Source of the DNA: Nocardiopsis sp. N85 | GTDB taxonomy: Bacteria; Actinomycetota; Actinomycetes; Streptosporangiales; Streptosporangiaceae | Direction: 5' to 3' | NCBI RefSeq assembly: GCF_028882275.1 | Contig: NZ_JARBUT010000007.1 | Coordinates: 124,001-188,000 of the forward strand | Length of the DNA stretch: 64,000 nt | Shown here: one piece after another, positions 52,601-61,378 of the stretch | Layout of the letters: each line of letters starts with the position of its first letter | Numbering within the stretch: position 1 is the first letter of the stretch | Made by a program: the position numbers and the translations under genes | The notes under the pieces: generated by a model | What the model was told of the DNA's origin: nothing | What the model saw: only the letters and a program-made list of their open reading frames with translations | Database searches by the model: none

Positions 52601-53551
52601 ATGACTACAAGAACCCTTCGGGTGCTGGTCCTGGGCGGCTACGGGGCCGTCGGCGCGCCCACCACGGCCGCACTGCGCGAGGCCGGCCACACCTGCCTGA
52701 CCGCCGGGCGCGACCCCCACCGCGCCGACCGACCCCTGGACCTGACCCGCCCCGACGACTACCGCGCCGCGTTGGAGGGGATCGACGTCGTGGTCAACGC
52801 CTCCGGCGCCGAGGATCCCGCCCTCGCGGGGATCGCCGCCGACCGGGGCGCCGCCTTCGTCGACGCCACCGCCACCACCGGTTACATCGCCCGCGTGGAA
52901 CGCCTGACCCCGCGCGCCCCGGTGCTCCTCAGCGTGGGCCTGGCCCCGGGGTTGACCAACCTGCTCGCCGCCGACCTGCACGCGGCCCACCCGGGGGACG
53001 ACCCGATCGACGTGGCCGTGATCCTGGGCGCGGGCGAGGCGCACGGGGCCGCGGCCACCGCGTGGACGATCGGTCTGATCGGGCGCTCCTTCGCCGACCC
53101 GACCACCGGGGAACCGGTGCGCAACCTGTCCCGGGGCGCCGTGTTCGACCTGCCCGGACAGGGGCGGCGCCGACTGCTGCGCGCCGACTTCTCCGACCAG
53201 CACACGCTCACCCGGGACCTGGGCCGACCGGTCCGCACCCACCTGGGGCTGGACTCCCCCGCCCTCACCCGGGGCCTGGGTCTGCTGGCCCGGCTGCCCG
53301 GCGCGGGCCGGCTGTCGAAGGTCCCGCACCTGCCGGGCTCGGACGCCTGGACGGTGGCCGCCCGCAGCGGCCCCCACCTGCGCCGGGCCCGGGGCCGGGG
53401 GCAGTCGCGGGCCACCGCCCTGCTCACCGCCCACTCCGTGGGCCTGGCCGCCGCCCTGCCCCCGGGCGTGCACCACCTGCACCGGGTCACCACCCTGACC
53501 GACCTGCCCGCCCTCCCCGGCATCACCCTGGACGTGACGACCCGGGCCTGA
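52601..53551 (+). CDS. Saccharopine dehydrogenase-like NAD(P)-binding protein
   Basis: ATG 52601 lies about 10 bases past the -10 element, so the mRNA is probably leaderless; an ATG at 52592 overlaps the promoter and is less likely. The 316-residue protein begins 'RVLVLGGYGAVGAPTTAALR' (nucleotide fold) and continues 'VDATATTGYIARVERLTP' and 'LLSVGLAPGLTNLLAADLHA', the saccharopine-dehydrogenase-like pattern. The substrate is unknown. Confidence 0.8.
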   Translation: MTTRTLRVLVLGGYGAVGAPTTAALREAGHTCLTAGRDPHRADRPLDLTRPDDYRAALEGIDVVVNASGAEDPALAGIAADRGAAFVDATATTGYIARVERLTPRAPVLLSVGLAPGLTNLLAADLHAAHPGDDPIDVAVILGAGEAHGAAATAWTIGLIGRSFADPTTGEPVRNLSRGAVFDLPGQGRRRLLRADFSDQHTLTRDLGRPVRTHLGLDSPALTRGLGLLARLPGAGRLSKVPHLPGSDAWTVAARSGPHLRRARGRGQSRATALLTAHSVGLAAALPPGVHHLHRVTTLTDLPALPGITLDVTTRA

Positions 53552-53670
53552 GCCACCGGGCCCCGGTCGATCACGCGCGAAAAGCCGGGCGCCGACGAGA
53601 CCGGACTCCGGCGGGAGGCCTCCCGCGATGAAGGGCGATGCCGGTCGCGGCGTTCCGGGACGACCCCTTG

Positions 53671-53716
53671 TTGACTGTTCGGTCAAGAGCGCCTAGATTC
53701 TTGACCGAACAGTCAA
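53671..53716 (+). promoter_or_regulatory. Two TetR operators in 46-base inverted repeat
   Basis: TTGACTGTTCGGTCAA (53671-53686) and TTGACCGAACAGTCAA (53701-53716) are mirror copies 30 bases apart; both are themselves palindromes of the form TTGAC..GTCAA. The 18-base arms of the whole repeat match exactly. The second lies 14 bases before the TetR start. Confidence 0.85.
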
Positions 53717-53730
53717 TGCGAGGAGGCGGC

Positions 53731-54324
53731 ATGGCCGGGGACACACGGGAACGGCTGGTGCGCGTGGCGCGCGACCTCATCCACGGTTCCTCGTTCGCCC
53801 AGGTGAGCGTGGAGGACATCTGCAAGGAGGCCGGCGTCCACCGGGGCAGCCTCTACCACTTCTTCCCCTCCAAGGAACGACTCGGCCTGGCCGTGCTCGA
53901 CGCCAACTGGGCGATGATGGCGGCCCTGCTCGACGAGGCCTTCGGCGCCGAGGCCCCTCCCCTGGAGCGGATCGACCGGTTCGTCCGCGGCTTCGGCGGC
54001 ATGATCGCCCTGATGCGGGAGCGGACGGGCAGCACGCCCGAGTGCCCGATCGGCGGCCTGTCCGCCGAACTCTCGGCGAAGGGCGACGAGCCGCGCGCCC
54101 ACGCGACACGGATCCTGGACGCCTGGGCCGCCTACTTCTCCGACGCCATCCGCGAGGCCGAGGCCCGCGGCGAGGTCGACCCCACAGTGGACCCCCACGA
54201 GACCGCCCTGCGGATCCTGGCCTACCTCCAGGGAACGGCACTGCTCGCCAAGGCCTACGACCGGCCCGAGATCGTGGAGCACGCCCGGGACGGCGTCCGC
54301 GCCCTGCTCGCCCCCTCCCGCTGA
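53731..54324 (+). CDS. TetR-family regulator of the redoxin gene
   Basis: ATG 53731 follows GAGGAGG; an ATG at 53716 overlaps the operator and is unlikely. The 197-residue protein has the HTH 'FAQVSVEDICKEAGVHRGSL' then 'YHFFPSKERLGLAVLDANWA', and a C-terminal domain of the TetR_C_33/YcdC-like type with a 'CPIGGLSAEL' motif. Three operators of one type, two before it and one before the next gene, make this an autoregulated pair. Confidence 0.9.
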   Translation: MAGDTRERLVRVARDLIHGSSFAQVSVEDICKEAGVHRGSLYHFFPSKERLGLAVLDANWAMMAALLDEAFGAEAPPLERIDRFVRGFGGMIALMRERTGSTPECPIGGLSAELSAKGDEPRAHATRILDAWAAYFSDAIREAEARGEVDPTVDPHETALRILAYLQGTALLAKAYDRPEIVEHARDGVRALLAPSR

Positions 54325-54375
54325 ACCCGCACCCCCGCCGGCCCGGACACGGACCGGTTCCGTCTGCCGCACCAC

Positions 54376-54391
54376 TTGACTGACCAGTCAA
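54376..54391 (+). promoter_or_regulatory. Third TetR operator before redoxin gene
   Basis: TTGACTGACCAGTCAA has 7-base arms and shares the outer TTGAC..GTCAA with the two sites upstream of the regulator. It lies 29 bases before ATG 54421. Confidence 0.8.
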
Positions 54392-54420
54392 TCAAGGATC
54401 ATCCCGACCGAGGAGCCACC

Positions 54421-55257
54421 ATGAACCGACCGCCCACCCCCGACCCGGCCCCGGCCGCCACCCCGACGGGAGACGCCTACCGCTTCGAGCGGTTCCGGAC
54501 CGGGCTGCTGGCGAAGGACATGTACTTCGGCCCCGACGCCCCCGGCGCCGGAGACCGCGTCCCCGCCTTCGACCTGCCCACCCTCGACGGCGCGCGCTTC
54601 ACCAGCACCGACCCGGGACCTCTCCCCGTCCTGCTGGTCTTCGGATCGCGCACCTGCCCCGTCACCGAGAGCGCCGGCCCCGTCCTGCGCGACCTGCACG
54701 CCGAGTTCGGCGAGGCGGTCCGGTTCGTCCTGGTCAACACCCGGGAGGCGCACCCCGGACAGCTCCTCCCCCAGCCCCGGACCTTCGAGCGCAAATGGGA
54801 GCACGCCCGGGAACTGCGCCGCCACCACGCGCTCCCCTTCGAGGTCGCGGTCGACGACATCGACGGCGCCACGCACCGCGCCTTCAGCCCCAAACCGAAC
54901 TCGGCCTACCTCATCGACCCGGAGGGCACGATCCTCTACCGGGCCCACTGGGCCAACGACGAACGCGGTCTGCGCGGCGCCCTCGCGGCGGCCGTGCGGG
55001 GGCGGGCGCCCGCACGCGGCCACAGCAGGGGCATGGCGGGCTCGCTGCTGCGCGCCGTCGGGCACCTGCCCGGCATCGTGCGCGCCGCCGGCTCCCGCGT
55101 CGAGCGCGACGTCTGGCTCGCCGCACCGCCGCTGGCCCTCCTCGGGCGCCTGTCCCGGCTCTTCGGCCGCCTGCCCGCCGACCGCAGGGGCCTCGCCGCC
55201 ACCGCCCTCCTCGTCGGGATCCTCGTCGCGACCGCCGTGATCCCGTTCCTCCTCTGA
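54421..55257 (+). CDS. Deiodinase-like redoxin with C-terminal membrane anchor
   Basis: ATG 54421 follows a GAGGAG site, giving 278 residues. The thioredoxin-fold part has 'LLVFGSRTCPVTESAGPVLR' with Cys79 in the place of the deiodinase selenocysteine, and 'VNTREAHPGQ' with the family's R-E-A-H-P block (108-112), followed by 'AYLIDPEGTILYRAHWAND'. A membrane helix (about 260-277) anchors it. Bacterial members are thiol-based reductases of unknown substrate. It is controlled by the TetR gene next door. Confidence 0.8.
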   Translation: MNRPPTPDPAPAATPTGDAYRFERFRTGLLAKDMYFGPDAPGAGDRVPAFDLPTLDGARFTSTDPGPLPVLLVFGSRTCPVTESAGPVLRDLHAEFGEAVRFVLVNTREAHPGQLLPQPRTFERKWEHARELRRHHALPFEVAVDDIDGATHRAFSPKPNSAYLIDPEGTILYRAHWANDERGLRGALAAAVRGRAPARGHSRGMAGSLLRAVGHLPGIVRAAGSRVERDVWLAAPPLALLGRLSRLFGRLPADRRGLAATALLVGILVATAVIPFLL

Positions 55258-55272
55258 GGGACTGCGGGCCGC

Positions 55273-55320
55273 CCACCGGCCGGACACCGCCTCCTCGCGC
55301 GGGCGGCGTCCGGCCGGTGG
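55273..55320 (+). terminator. Hairpin after redoxin gene
   Basis: A perfect 13-base stem (55273-55285 with 55308-55320) encloses a GC-rich 22-base loop that can pair further. It begins 15 bases after the stop. Confidence 0.75.
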
Positions 55321-55904
55321 CGGTGTCACCCGCGGACCGCCCGCACCCGGGCCTCGGGGAGGTCGACCTCGACGGTGAGGTCGACGAGTTCCTCGACATG
55401 GCGGGGGTTTCAGTCCGGTGAGGTCGATCGGTCGGGCCCGCCCGGCTCCGCGTCGACCTCGGTGAGCGCCCGCGAGGGAGGCGGGCCCGCGCCGCCGGAT
55501 GCGCCCCACGGCGACCGGCGGTGCGGCCGTCCGAGCGGGTCCCCCGCGGAACGGATGGGGGGCGCCGTCGCCACTCGAAATGAAAGCGCTTTCCATATCT
55601 CGGGCGGCGCGCACGCGATACCACGGTGCCGACGCTCCGCATCGGAGCATTGTCGGAACGCCACCGTGAAGGAATATGCCTTTCCAGTGTCTGCGCAGGT
55701 CAGGGCGCCCGAGAGGAAAGTCGGAAAAGGGGCGGGCGCATTCCGGGGTCGGGCTCCGGAGAAAACCGGCCCTTTTCCGTCGCCGATGTGACGCGAGGGC
55801 CTTCCGGCGCCGGCACACCGACCGGGCACCCCCTCGCGTCCACCCGCCCGACCCCCGTACCCCCTGTTCGCCCCTGGTGCGACGCCCGGGTTTGTCGTAA
55901 GGTG
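55321..55904. other. Gene-free stretch with two LacI-type palindromes nearby
   Basis: No convincing gene is present. Minus-strand bases 55326-55405 read 'HVEELVDLTVEVDLPEARVR' before a stop and follow an in-frame stop, so they look like the tail of a lost gene. A GAAAGCGCTTTC palindrome lies at 55582. The part 55620-55800 is lower in GC and may hold further control sites for the operon at 55939. Confidence 0.4.
55582..55593. promoter_or_regulatory. Upstream LacI-type operator
   Basis: GAAAGCGCTTTC, an exact palindrome identical to the one at 55905, 323 bases apart. Two identical sites allow DNA looping by a LacI-type tetramer. Confidence 0.7.
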
Positions 55905-55916
55905 GAAAGCGCTTTC
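55905..55916 (+). promoter_or_regulatory. Proximal LacI-type operator of the sugar-acid operon
   Basis: GAAAGCGCTTTC lies 22 bases before ATG 55939, between promoter and ribosome site. The LacI-family gene at 61379 ends the same locus and is the natural candidate to bind it. Confidence 0.78.
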
Positions 55917-55938
55917 ACACGAGAGGTGGTCACAAACG

Positions 55939-57093
55939 ATGAGCGATCGCGTACTGGGTATCGCCATGAACGGCGTCACCGGGCGCATGGGATACCGTCA
56001 GCACCTGACCAGGTCCATCCTGGCCATCCGGGACGACGGCGGCATCCCGTTGCCCGACGGATCACGGATCCTCCCCGAACCCATCCTGATCGGCCGCTCC
56101 GAGCGCAGACTGCGCGAGATCGCCGACCGCCACGGCCTGGACCGCTGGTCCACCGACCTGGACTCGGTCCTGTCCGACCCCGACGTGTCGATCTACTTCG
56201 ACGCCCAGATCACCCACGCCCGCGAGGCCGCCGTCCGCTCGGCCATCGCCGCGGGCAAGCACATCTACGTCGAGAAGCCCACCGCGTCCACCCTGGACGC
56301 CGCCCTCGAACTCGCCAAGCTCGCCGAACAGGCGGGCGTGCGCAACGGCGTCGTCCAGGACAAGCTCTTCCTGCCCGGCCTGCTCAAACTGCGCCGCCTG
56401 GTCGAGTCCGGCTTCTTCGGCGAGATCCTGTCCGTGCGCGGAGAGTTCGGCTACTGGGTCTTCGAGGGCGACTGGCAGCCCGCCCAACGCCCCAGCTGGA
56501 ACTACCGCTCCGAAGAGGGCGGCGGCATCGTCCTGGACATGTTCCCCCACTGGCACTACGTCCTGGAGCACCTCTTCGGCACGGTGCGCACCGTCACCGC
56601 CCGCACCGCCACCCACATCCCCCGCCGCTGGGACGAGAACGGCCTCCCCTACGAGGCCACCGCCGACGACGCCGCCTACGGCATCTTCGAACTCGACGGC
56701 GGCGCCATCGCCCAGATCAACTCCTCCTGGAGCGTGCGCGTGGACCGCGACGAACTCGTGGAGTTCCAGGTCGACGGCACCCACGGCAGCGCCGTCGCGG
56801 GCCTGCGCTCCTGCCGGGTCCAGCACCGCTCCCTCACCCCCAAGGCCGTGTGGGACCCCGACGCCGTCGACCCGGGCCGCTACCGCGACGGGTGGGAGAC
56901 CGTCCCCGACAACACCGACTTCCCCAACGGGTTCCGCGCCCAGTGGGAGGACTTCCTGCGCCACGTCGTCACCGACACCCCCTTCCCCCACGACCTGCTG
57001 TCGGGCGCGCGCGGACTCCAGATGGCCGAGGCCGGACTGGAGTCGGCCCGCACCGGCCGCACCGTCGAGCTGAGCGAGGTCTCCATCCGATGA
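55939..57093 (+). CDS. Gfo/Idh/MocA family oxidoreductase
   Basis: The 384-residue protein has an N-terminal nucleotide fold ('GIAMNGVTGRMGYRQHLTRS'), the conserved EKP in 'HIYVEKPTAST' (112-114 = EKP) and the C-terminal substrate domain. Members oxidise sugars or inositols with NAD(P). It is the first gene of the operon and overlaps the DUF993 gene by 4 bases (ATGA). The exact sugar is unknown. Confidence 0.87.
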   Translation: MSDRVLGIAMNGVTGRMGYRQHLTRSILAIRDDGGIPLPDGSRILPEPILIGRSERRLREIADRHGLDRWSTDLDSVLSDPDVSIYFDAQITHAREAAVRSAIAAGKHIYVEKPTASTLDAALELAKLAEQAGVRNGVVQDKLFLPGLLKLRRLVESGFFGEILSVRGEFGYWVFEGDWQPAQRPSWNYRSEEGGGIVLDMFPHWHYVLEHLFGTVRTVTARTATHIPRRWDENGLPYEATADDAAYGIFELDGGAIAQINSSWSVRVDRDELVEFQVDGTHGSAVAGLRSCRVQHRSLTPKAVWDPDAVDPGRYRDGWETVPDNTDFPNGFRAQWEDFLRHVVTDTPFPHDLLSGARGLQMAEAGLESARTGRTVELSEVSIR

Positions 57094-58250
57094 GCACGCT
57101 GAGCCTGCCCACCGGCGACGGCACCCTCGCCCCCTACACGCTGAGCGGTGCCGCCGCCGACACCTCCCCCCTGCCCCCGGCCCGCTCCCGCGTCGCCTAC
57201 GCCGCCGCCCACGTGGTCGCCGACCCCTCCCTCCCCAACGCCCCGGGCGCCCCCGCCCACCTGGACTGGGACGCCACCATGGCCTTCCGCCACCACCTGT
57301 GGGACCAGGGGCTGGGCGTGGCCGACGCGATGGACACCGCCCAACGCGGCATGGGCCTGGACCCCGGAACCGTCGCCGAACTGATCCGCCGCTCGGGCGC
57401 CGAGGCCGCCGCCCGGGGCGCCGCCCTGGCCTGCGGTGTCGGCACCGACGACCTGGCGCCCTCCGACGCCGACCTGAACGGCGTCATCTCCTCGTACACG
57501 GACCAGCTCGACCTCGTCCACAAGGCCGGGGCCACCCCCGTCCTCATGGCCTCACGCGCCCTGGCCGCCATCGCCACCGGCCACGACGACCACGTGCGCG
57601 TCTACTCCACCCTCCTGGAGCGCACCCAAGGGCCGGTGATCCTGCACTGGCTGGGCGCCGTCTTCGACCCCGCCCTGGCCGGCTACTGGGGATTCGCCGA
57701 CCCGGCCGACGCCATCGAACCCGTGGCCGCGCTCATCGCCGACCACGCCGACCGCGTCGAGGGCATCAAGGTGTCCCTCCTGGACGCCGGGCTGGAGGTG
57801 CGCCTGCGCCGCCTGCTGCCCCCCGGGGTGCGCATGTACACCGGCGACGACTTCCACTACCCCGACCTCATCCTGGGCGACGACCACGGCCACTCCCACG
57901 CCCTGCTCGGTGTGCTCGCCGCCATCGCCCCCGCCGCCGCACGGGCCCTGGCCGCCCTCGACGCCGGGGACGTCGACCGCTACCGGGCCCTGATGGACCC
58001 CACCGTGCCACTGGCCCGGCACCTGTTCTCGGCCCCCACCCCCCACTACAAGACCGGCATCGCGTTCCTGGCCTGGCTCAACGGCCACCAGCGGGGGTTC
58101 CACATGGTCGGCGGGATGCAGTCCGCCCGCGACCTGCCCCACCTCGCGCAGACCCTGCGCCTGGCCGACGCCGCCGGGGTCCTCACCGACCCCGACCTGG
58201 CCGCCGCCCGCATGGGCGCCCTCCTGGACGTGGCGGGGGTGCGACGATGA
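57090..58250 (+). CDS. DUF993 family protein (aldolase/DHDPS-like)
   Basis: The 386-residue protein carries the DUF993 blocks 'VAYAAAHVVADPSLPNAPGA', 'DWDATMAFRHHLWDQGLGVA', 'QGPVILHWLGAVFDPALAGY' and 'HYKTGIAFLAWLNGHQRGFH'. The fold is predicted to be a TIM barrel related to dihydrodipicolinate synthase, with the Lys in 'EGIKVSLLDAG' as possible Schiff-base residue. Function is not established. Overlaps on both sides bind it firmly to this operon. Confidence 0.85.
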   Translation: MSTLSLPTGDGTLAPYTLSGAAADTSPLPPARSRVAYAAAHVVADPSLPNAPGAPAHLDWDATMAFRHHLWDQGLGVADAMDTAQRGMGLDPGTVAELIRRSGAEAAARGAALACGVGTDDLAPSDADLNGVISSYTDQLDLVHKAGATPVLMASRALAAIATGHDDHVRVYSTLLERTQGPVILHWLGAVFDPALAGYWGFADPADAIEPVAALIADHADRVEGIKVSLLDAGLEVRLRRLLPPGVRMYTGDDFHYPDLILGDDHGHSHALLGVLAAIAPAAARALAALDAGDVDRYRALMDPTVPLARHLFSAPTPHYKTGIAFLAWLNGHQRGFHMVGGMQSARDLPHLAQTLRLADAAGVLTDPDLAAARMGALLDVAGVRR

Positions 58251-59149
58251 CCGCCCTGATCCCCGTCCCCACCGCCGTGGACGTCCCCACCGGACGCCCC
58301 GCCACCGTCGCCACCCCCGAACCGGGCGACCCCCGCCTGGCACGCCTGGCCCTCAACCAGGCCACCGTGCGCCCCAGCACCCTGATCCAGGCCGTCGACG
58401 GCTGCCTGCGCGCCGGGCTGCCCGCCATCGGCCTGTGGCGCGAACACGTCGCCGACCTGGGCCTGGACCGCGCCGTCGACCTCGTGCACCGCTCGGGCCT
58501 GCGCGTCTCCTCCTACTGCCGGGGCGGCTTCCTCACCGGCCACGACCGGGCCAAGGCCCTGGACGACAACCGGCGCGCCCTGGACGAGGCCGCCGCCCTG
58601 GGCGCCCCCGCCCTGGTCATGGTCCTGGGCGGGTTGCCCGAAGGCGACCGGGACCTGGCCGGGGCGCGCTCCCGGGCCGCCGACGCCATCGGCGAACTCG
58701 TCCCCTACGCCGCCGAACGCGGTGTCCGGCTCGCCCTGGAACCCCTGCACCCCATGTTCTGCGCCGACCGCGCGGTACTGTCCACCCTGGGCCAGGCCCT
58801 GGACCTGGCCGAGACCTTCCCCGCCCAGACGGTCGGCGTCACCGTGGACACCTACCACGTGTGGTGGGACCCCGAGGTGGAAGCGCAGATCGCCCGCGCG
58901 GGACACACCGGACGCATCGCCCTGTTCCAGGTCTGCGACTGGGTCCTGCCCCTGCCCTCCGACGCCCTGCTGGGCCGGGGCATGGTCGGGGACGGCCACA
59001 TCGACGTACGCTCCCTGCTGGAAACGGTGACGGCCGCCGGCCACACCGGCGACATCGAGGTCGAGATCTTCAACGCCGACATCTGGGCGGCCGACGTCGA
59101 CGACGTCATCGCCACCATGGCCCGACGCCACGTCGAACACGTCCTGTGA
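58247..59149 (+). CDS. Sugar-phosphate isomerase/epimerase (xylose isomerase-like TIM barrel)
   Basis: The 300-residue protein has 'LNQATVRPSTLIQAVDGCLR', 'GLPAIGLWREHVADLG', 'VRLALEPLHPMFCADRAVLS' and 'VGVTVDTYHVWWDPEV', typical of the AP-endonuclease-2/IolE-IolI family with metal ligands Glu, Asp and His. It probably isomerises an intermediate of the sugar pathway. It overlaps the DUF993 gene. Confidence 0.87.
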   Translation: MTALIPVPTAVDVPTGRPATVATPEPGDPRLARLALNQATVRPSTLIQAVDGCLRAGLPAIGLWREHVADLGLDRAVDLVHRSGLRVSSYCRGGFLTGHDRAKALDDNRRALDEAAALGAPALVMVLGGLPEGDRDLAGARSRAADAIGELVPYAAERGVRLALEPLHPMFCADRAVLSTLGQALDLAETFPAQTVGVTVDTYHVWWDPEVEAQIARAGHTGRIALFQVCDWVLPLPSDALLGRGMVGDGHIDVRSLLETVTAAGHTGDIEVEIFNADIWAADVDDVIATMARRHVEHVL

Positions 59150-59180
59150 ACCCGGTCCCCCTTCCCCGACGAGGAGAGTC

Positions 59181-60089
59181 ATGCACTTCGACGGAATCCT
59201 TTTCTTCCCCCTGACCCCCTTCGGCCCCGACGGCGGCACGGTCGACCTGGACGTGCTCGCCGAACACGTCGCCTCCGGGGTCGCCCACGGCGCGGGCGGC
59301 GTGTTCACCGCCTGCGGCACCGGGGAGATCCACGCCCTGTCGGCGGCCGAGCACGCCGCCGTCGTCGAACGCACCGTCGCGGTCGTGAACGGGGCGGTCC
59401 CGGTGGTGGCCGGAGCCGGCGGCAGCGTCGGCACCGCCGTCGAACAGGCCCGCACCGCCAAGGCGGCGGGCGCCGACGCGATCCTGCTCCTGCCCCCCTA
59501 CCTGGTGACGGCGCCCCAGCGCGGCCTGGTGGAGTACGTGCGCACGGTGGCCTCCGCGGTGGAGATCCCGATCATCGTCTACCAGCGCGGCACCATGGTG
59601 CTCACCCCCGCCTCGGCCGCCGAGATCGCGGCCCTGCCCTCCGTCGTGGGGATCAAGGACGGGGTCGGCGACCTGGGGCTGATGCAGCGGATCGTGCTCG
59701 CGGTACGGGCCGTGCGGGGCGAGGACTTCGCGTTCTTCAACGGCCTGCCCACCGCCGAACTCACCGTCCCCGCCTACCGGGGGGTGGGGGTGCCGCTGTA
59801 CTCCTCCGCGGCGTTCGCGTTCGTCCCCGAGGTCGCCGACGCCTTCCACAAGGCGGTGGAGGCCGGAGACCCGCTGGCCGACCGGCTCCTCGCCGACTTC
59901 TTCGACCCGCTGGTCGCCCTGCGCGACCGCACCCCCGGGTACGCGGTGTCCCTGGTCAAGGCCGGGGCCCGACTGCGCGGCGTCGAGGTGGGCGGGGTAC
60001 GACCGCCGTTCGTCGACCTCACCCCCCACGAGGAGACCGAACTGGCCGCCCTCATCGAGACCGGGCTGGCCCTGGTCGGGAAGGGCTGA
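59181..60089 (+). CDS. kdgD: 5-dehydro-4-deoxyglucarate dehydratase-like (KdgD) protein
   Basis: The 302-residue protein opens 'FDGILFFPLTPFGPDGGTVD', the KdgD signature of the DHDPS superfamily, has 'FTACGTGEIHALS' in place of the usual GTTGE, the Schiff-base Lys159 in 'VVGIKDGVGDL', and Tyr134. KdgD turns 5-keto-4-deoxy-glucarate into 2-oxoglutarate semialdehyde with loss of water and CO2. It fits directly after an aldarate dehydratase, which follows here. Confidence 0.85.
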   Translation: MHFDGILFFPLTPFGPDGGTVDLDVLAEHVASGVAHGAGGVFTACGTGEIHALSAAEHAAVVERTVAVVNGAVPVVAGAGGSVGTAVEQARTAKAAGADAILLLPPYLVTAPQRGLVEYVRTVASAVEIPIIVYQRGTMVLTPASAAEIAALPSVVGIKDGVGDLGLMQRIVLAVRAVRGEDFAFFNGLPTAELTVPAYRGVGVPLYSSAAFAFVPEVADAFHKAVEAGDPLADRLLADFFDPLVALRDRTPGYAVSLVKAGARLRGVEVGGVRPPFVDLTPHEETELAALIETGLALVGKG

Positions 60090-60093
60090 ACGC

Positions 60094-61170
60094 GTGCGCG
60101 TCACCGGGGTGCGCGCCCGCGCCCATCGACTCCCCCTGCACCGGGCGTGGGACGGCGGGGTGGACCGCAACGACATCGTCGTGGTCGAGGTCGACACCGA
60201 CACCGGGATCACCGGAACGGGCTTCTCCTGGACGCCGTTCATCGGCGCCCGGGCGGTGCTCGCCCTCGTCGAGGACGACCTGCGGCCCGCCCTGGTGGGC
60301 GGCCCCGCCCACCCCTCCCGATGGGACGACCTGCTGTGGCACCTGCGCGAGGCGGGCACCGGCGGGCTCACCCTGATGGCGTTGGCGGCCATCGACATCG
60401 CCCTGTGGGACCTGACCGCCAAGGCCACCGGCCTGCCCCTGGTCGACCTGCTGGGCCGACGCCGCGACCGGGTGCCCGCCTACGGCAGCGGCGTCAACCT
60501 CGACTACCCCCTGTCCGACCTGTCGGACCAGGTCAAGGGGTGGTCGGCGGCCGGACACCGGGCCGCGAAGATCAAGGTCGGCTCACCCGACCCGGCCCGC
60601 GACGTCGAACGGGTGCGCACGGTGCGCGACCTCCTGGGCGCCGAAGGAACCCTGATGATCGACGCCAACCAGCGGTGGGACGTGCCCGGAGCGGCCCGCG
60701 CCCTGGACGCCCTGACCGCCTTCGACCTCCACTTCGTCGAGGAACCGCTGCCCGCCGGCGACCTCGCCGCCCACACCCGGCTGCGCGCCCGCACCGACGT
60801 ACCGTTCGCGCTCGGGGAGAACCTGCGCACGATCGAGGAGTTCGAACGGTTCATCGACGCCGGGGTGTGCGACATCGCCCAACCCAACGTGGTGCGCGTC
60901 GGCGGGATCACCCCGTTCCTGCGCATCGCCGAGACGGCCGCCCGCCGAGGCGTGCCCGTCGCCCCCCACCTGCTGCCCGAACTGTCCGGGCAGCTGGCCC
61001 TGTGCCTGTCCCGACCCGCCATGGTCGAGGACATCGATCGCGCCTCCTTCGCCGCACTGGGAGCCTTGGCCGCCCCCAGCGGTGTGCGGGTGGAGCGCGG
61101 CGCGCTGTCGGCGGACACCGGCCTCGGGCACGGACTGGTGTTCGCCGACACGCTCACCCCTCTCCCCTAG
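60094..61170 (+). CDS. Enolase-superfamily sugar-acid dehydratase (mandelate racemase/MLE type)
   Basis: GTG 60094 begins 358 residues with the mandelate-racemase features: KIK (159-161, Lys161 as base), the metal ligands Asp190, Glu216 and Glu242 ('MIDANQRW', 'FVEEPLP', 'ALGENLR'), and His292 in 'APHLLPELSGQ'. Together with KdgD this is likely a glucarate, galactarate or related acid-sugar dehydratase; the exact substrate cannot be read from sequence. The gene starts 4 bases after kdgD. Confidence 0.85.
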   Translation: MRVTGVRARAHRLPLHRAWDGGVDRNDIVVVEVDTDTGITGTGFSWTPFIGARAVLALVEDDLRPALVGGPAHPSRWDDLLWHLREAGTGGLTLMALAAIDIALWDLTAKATGLPLVDLLGRRRDRVPAYGSGVNLDYPLSDLSDQVKGWSAAGHRAAKIKVGSPDPARDVERVRTVRDLLGAEGTLMIDANQRWDVPGAARALDALTAFDLHFVEEPLPAGDLAAHTRLRARTDVPFALGENLRTIEEFERFIDAGVCDIAQPNVVRVGGITPFLRIAETAARRGVPVAPHLLPELSGQLALCLSRPAMVEDIDRASFAALGALAAPSGVRVERGALSADTGLGHGLVFADTLTPLP

Positions 61171-61187
61171 CACTGGACGGGGTGACC

Positions 61188-61218
61188 GGTGGTGGGGCGC
61201 CCACGGCGCCCCACCACC
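61188..61218. terminator. Strong hairpin between operon and lacI gene
   Basis: A perfect 14-base stem (61188-61201 with 61205-61218) with a 3-base loop lies 18 bases past the dehydratase stop, between convergent genes. Confidence 0.85.
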
Positions 61219-61378
61219 CGTCCGAGCGGGGCCTGCGGGGATCAACACCGCGACCCGGCGCACCCCCCGAACGCCCTCCACCCGGGTCCGCCCAGCGGCC
61301 CGGGACCCCGCGTCCGGGCATCGAAGGCCACCCCGACACGGAGAAGGACCGGTCGGCGGATCGTGCCCCGAACCGGCC

